Of a DNA stretch of 64,000 nt, positions 1 through 64,000 are shown one piece after another (position 1 is the first letter of the stretch; every line of letters begins with the position of its first letter). The stretch covers positions 149,578,541 to 149,642,540 of the forward strand of contig NC_079212.1 in assembly GCF_029633865.1 (NCBI RefSeq), written 5' to 3'. Source of the stretch: Lampris incognitus. Taxonomy: Eukaryota; Chordata; Actinopteri; Lampriformes; Lampridae. The notes beneath the pieces are model-generated. The model searched no databases. It was not told the DNA's origin and saw only the letters and a program-made list of their open reading frames with translations. The translations under genes and the position numbers were made by a program.

Positions 1-1049
1 TAGAGAAAGCATACGACAGGGTGCCGAGAGAGGAGGTGTGGTATCGTATGAGGAAGTCAGGAGTTGCAGAGAAGTATGTAGGAGTGGTGCAGGATACGTA
101 TGACGGAAGTGTGACAATGGTGAGGTGTGTGGTTGGAATGACAGATGGGTTCAAGGTGGAGGTGGGATTACATCAAGGATCGGCTCTGAGCCCTTTCTTG
201 TTTGTAATGGTGATGGACAGGTTGACGGACAAGATCAGGCAGGAGTCTCCATGGACGATGATATTCGCGGATGACATTGTGATCTGTAGTGAGAGTAGGG
301 TGCAGGTTGAGGAGAGCCTGGAGAGGTGGAGGTATGCACTGGAGAGAAGAGGATTGAAAGTCAGTAGGAGCAAGACGGAATACCTATGCGTGAATGAGAG
401 GGAGGACAGTGGAATGGTGAGGATGCAAGGAGTGGAGGTGACAAAGGCATTTGAGTTTAAATACTTGGGGTCAACTGTCCAAAGTAACGGGGAGTGCAGT
501 AGAGAGGTGAAGAAGAGAGTGCAGGCAGGGTGGAGTGGGTGGAGAAGCGTGTCAGGAGTGATTTGTGACAGAAGGGTACCAGCAAGAGTTAAAGGGAAGG
601 TTTACAAGATGGTCGTGAGACCAGCTATGTTGTATGGTTTGGAGACAGTGGCACTGACGAAAAGACAGGAGGCGGAGCTGGAGGTGGCAGAGTTGAAGAT
701 GATAAGATTTTCATTGGGAGTGATGAAGAAGGACAGGATTAGGAACGATTATATTAGAGGGACCGCTCAGGTTGGACGGTTTGGAGACAAAGCAAGAGAG
801 ACAAGATTGAGATGGCTTGGACATGTGTGGAGGAGAGATGCTGGGTATACTGGGAGAAGGATGCTGAATATGGAGCTGCCAGGGAAGAGGAGAAGAGGAA
901 GGCCAAAGAGGAGGTTTATGGATGTGGTGAGGGAGGACATGCAGGTGGCTGGTGTGACAGAGGAAGATGCAGAAGACAGGAAGAAATGGAAATGGATGAT
1001 CCGCTGTGGCGCCCCCTAACGGGAGCAGCTGAAAGTAGTAGTAGTAGTA
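1..1049 (+). mobile_element. RTE-clade LINE, 3' portion with reverse transcriptase
   Basis: The frame is already open at base 3 and runs to a TAA at 1017..1019, so the element begins upstream of the window. It encodes the second half of a non-LTR reverse transcriptase: the LEKAYDRVPR block at the edge, GLHQGSALSPFLF, the catalytic FADDIVI block near 268..288, and a C-terminal region ending in RCGAP. The 3' end carries the GATCCGCTGTGGCGCCCCC motif, then GGGAGCAGC and a short (AGT)n tail, typical of fish RTE elements. No frameshift is seen in the visible part. A truncated sister copy lies at 16597..17080. It sits 3' of the ferlin gene in the opposite orientation. Clade assignment is from motif memory. 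Confidence 0.85.
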
Positions 1050-1400
1050 CAGGTGGTACATTTGGCTGTAAATAGTTATTTGTATCGGGTACAGGTGGTA
1101 AATTTAGCTGTAAATAGTGATTTGTATCGGGTACAGGTGGTAAATTTGGCTGTAAATAGTGATTTGTATCGGGTACAGGTGGTAAATTTAGCTGTAAATA
1201 GTGATTTGTATCGGGTACAGGTGGTAAATTTGGTTGTAAATAGTGATTTGTATCGGGTACAGGTTGTACATTTGGTTCTAAATAGTGATTTGTATCGGGT
1301 ACAGGTGGTAAATTTGGTTGTAAATAGTGATTTGTATCGGGTACAGGTGGTAAATTTGGCTGTAAATAGTGATTTGTATCGGGTACAGGTTGTGTACTTT
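1050..1400. repeat. 42-bp minisatellite, about 8 copies
   Basis: The unit includes TAAATAGTGATTTGTATCGG followed by GTACAGGTGGTAAATTTGGC. Because 42 is divisible by three, it gives an open frame repeating VNSDLYRVQVVNLA, which is not a gene. The array begins directly at the (AGT)n tail of the RTE element, so the LINE tail may have helped seed it. Confidence 0.9.
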
Positions 1401-1653
1401 ACTGTAAGTCACTTAATCCAAAATTCAGACAAGACGTTTGATCTTTAACATGTAAAACTTCAATAAATCTCTTTTACAAAAGGTAATTAAACAAAATCAG
1501 GCGCTGATAGTAATCAGACTGCCCCCTGGTGGCCTCTCACGTTCAAACAGTCCAGGCCGCTTAGATCCAAACTTGCATCCAGACTGGGAGAGTGAAAGAC
1601 ACTGGATCGAAGCCCTCTTTCTCTCTCTCGCTCTGTCTGTCTGTCACCCTCTG

Positions 1654-1690
<37 letters not shown>

Positions 1691-1744
1691 ATATATAGAT
1701 AGCTATCTATATATCTCTATATAGATATGTCCAGGTGGTCTCTC
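1401..1744. other. Ferlin 3' flank or 3'UTR with CTGT microsatellite and palindrome
   Basis: This stretch lies just downstream of the ferlin stop codon on the minus strand. It contains a (CTGT)n/(CT)n tract at about 1620..1690 and a perfect 24-bp AT-rich palindrome at 1691..1714. I found no clear minus-strand polyadenylation signal, so the transcript end is not placed. Confidence 0.5.
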
Positions 1745-63000
<61,256 letters not shown>

Positions 63001-63194
63001 CTGGAGAGAAAGAGACAGAAACGTGAAGGTCAAACATGTCCATCTCAGTTTTGTGAGAGGAGTCTTTATGACAGCCATGATTCAATGAACTGTCTTCGAT
63101 AGCTTGTGACTGATACACCTGCACATCCTACAAACTGCACACGTTTGCTTCCGTTGATGCTTTCGTTATTTAAAGCTACAGCTACAGTCCAGAA

Positions 63195-64000
63195 TCTGCT
63201 GGTGTTACTGGACCACTGTGTGTCCTATGTAGGTGGTGGTGTTACTGTACCACTGTGTGTCCTATGTAGGTGGTGGTGTTACTGGACCAGTGTGTGTCCT
63301 ATGTAGGTGGTGGTGTTACTGGACCACTGTGTGTCCTATGTAGGTGCTGGTGTTACTGGACCACTGTGTGTGTCCTATGTAGGTGCTGGTGTTACTGGAC
63401 CACTGTGTGTCCTATGTAGGTGCTGGTGTTACTGGACCACTGTGTGTCCTATGTAGGTGGTGGTGTTACTGGACCACTGTGTGTCCTATGTAGGTGCTGG
63501 TGTTACTGGACCACTGTGTGTCCTATGTAGGTGCTGGTGTTACTGGACCACTGTGTGTCCTATGTAGGTGGTGGTGTTACTGTACCACTGTGTGTCCTAT
63601 GTAGGTGCTGGTGTTACTGGACCACTGTGTGTCCTATGTAGGTGCTGGTGTTACTGGACCAGTGTGTGTCCTATGTAGGTGGTGGTGTTACTGGACCACT
63701 GTGTGTCCTATGTAGGTGCTGGTGTTACTGGACCAGTGTGTGTCCTATGTAGGTGGTGGTGTTACTGGACCACTGTGTGTCCTATGTAGGTGCTGGTGTT
63801 ACTGGACCAGTGTGTGTCCTATGTAGGTGGTGGTGTTACTGGACCACTGTGTGTCCTATGTAGGTGCTGGTGTTACTGGACCACTGTGTGTCCTATGTAG
63901 GTGGTGGTGTTACTGTACCGGTGTGTGTCCTATGTAGGTGGTGGTGTTACTGGACCACTGTGTGTGTCCTATGTAGGTGGTGGTGTTACTGGACCACTGT
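63195..64000. repeat. 37-bp minisatellite, about 21 copies, continues past the window
   Basis: The unit is GTGTTACTGGACCACTGTGT followed by GTCCTATGTAGGTGCTG, with CTG/GTG and CACT/CAGT variants. It runs to the last base, so the true length is unknown. Confidence 0.95.

Overview
This window is vertebrate genomic DNA, most likely from a ray-finned (teleost) fish. The evidence is introns with GT/AG borders, a vertebrate ferlin gene, and teleost-type mobile DNA: Tc1/mariner, RTE, L2/CR1-group and Tx1/L1-like LINEs, a Penelope-like element and tRNA-headed SINEs. I cannot name the species.

One host gene runs through the window on the minus strand. It is the 3' part of a type II ferlin, best matching FER1L4. 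I joined 15 exons from 63000 down to the stop codon at 1745..1747. Every junction has AG/GT borders and phases agree throughout: 2,037 nt, or 678 codons plus stop. The peptide holds an acidic/basic linker, a C2 domain with its calcium-loop aspartates, the ferlin C2-C2 linker, a last C2 domain, a lysine-rich segment and a C-terminal membrane anchor. The exons upstream of 63000 lie outside the window.

The rest is intronic and unusual. About 33 kb, roughly half of the window, is tandem repeat in at least eleven unrelated families. The two largest are a G-rich array of about 15 kb (18.4-33.4 kb, 33-bp monomer and variants) and an AT-rich array of about 11.7 kb (45.5-57.1 kb, 45-bp monomer). Both show higher-order duplications. 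Neither array holds a real protein gene, although both contain enormous stop-free frames. Several arrays begin within a few bases of ferlin splice sites.

Layout by region. 1-1.7 kb: RTE LINE 3' end, 42-bp array, ferlin 3' flank. 1.7-2.1 kb: last two exons. 2.1-13.3 kb intron: two intact-looking Tc1-type transposons, an L2-like LINE split by gypsy and satellite DNA, a MITE-like element and a 79/69-bp array. 13.3-18.3 kb: five exons separated by short arrays, an SGNH-type LINE ORF1 relic and a second RTE end. 18.4-33.4 kb: the giant G-rich array. 34.4-36.2 kb: four exons and a SINE. 36.2-45.3 kb intron: an L2-like LINE, an antisense LINE relic, a Penelope-like element and nested SINEs. 45.3-45.5 kb: one exon. 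45.5-61.9 kb intron: the 45-bp array, an L2-like relic, a truncated L1/Tx1 LINE and a 20-bp array. 61.9-63.0 kb: three exons and a SINE. 63.2-64 kb: a 37-bp array running off the end.

The only cellular product is the ferlin, expected to be a tail-anchored membrane-trafficking or fusion protein. All other proteins belong to mobile elements. Family names rest on recognised motifs, not a database search, and mobile-element ends are approximate unless a terminal repeat or target duplication is given.
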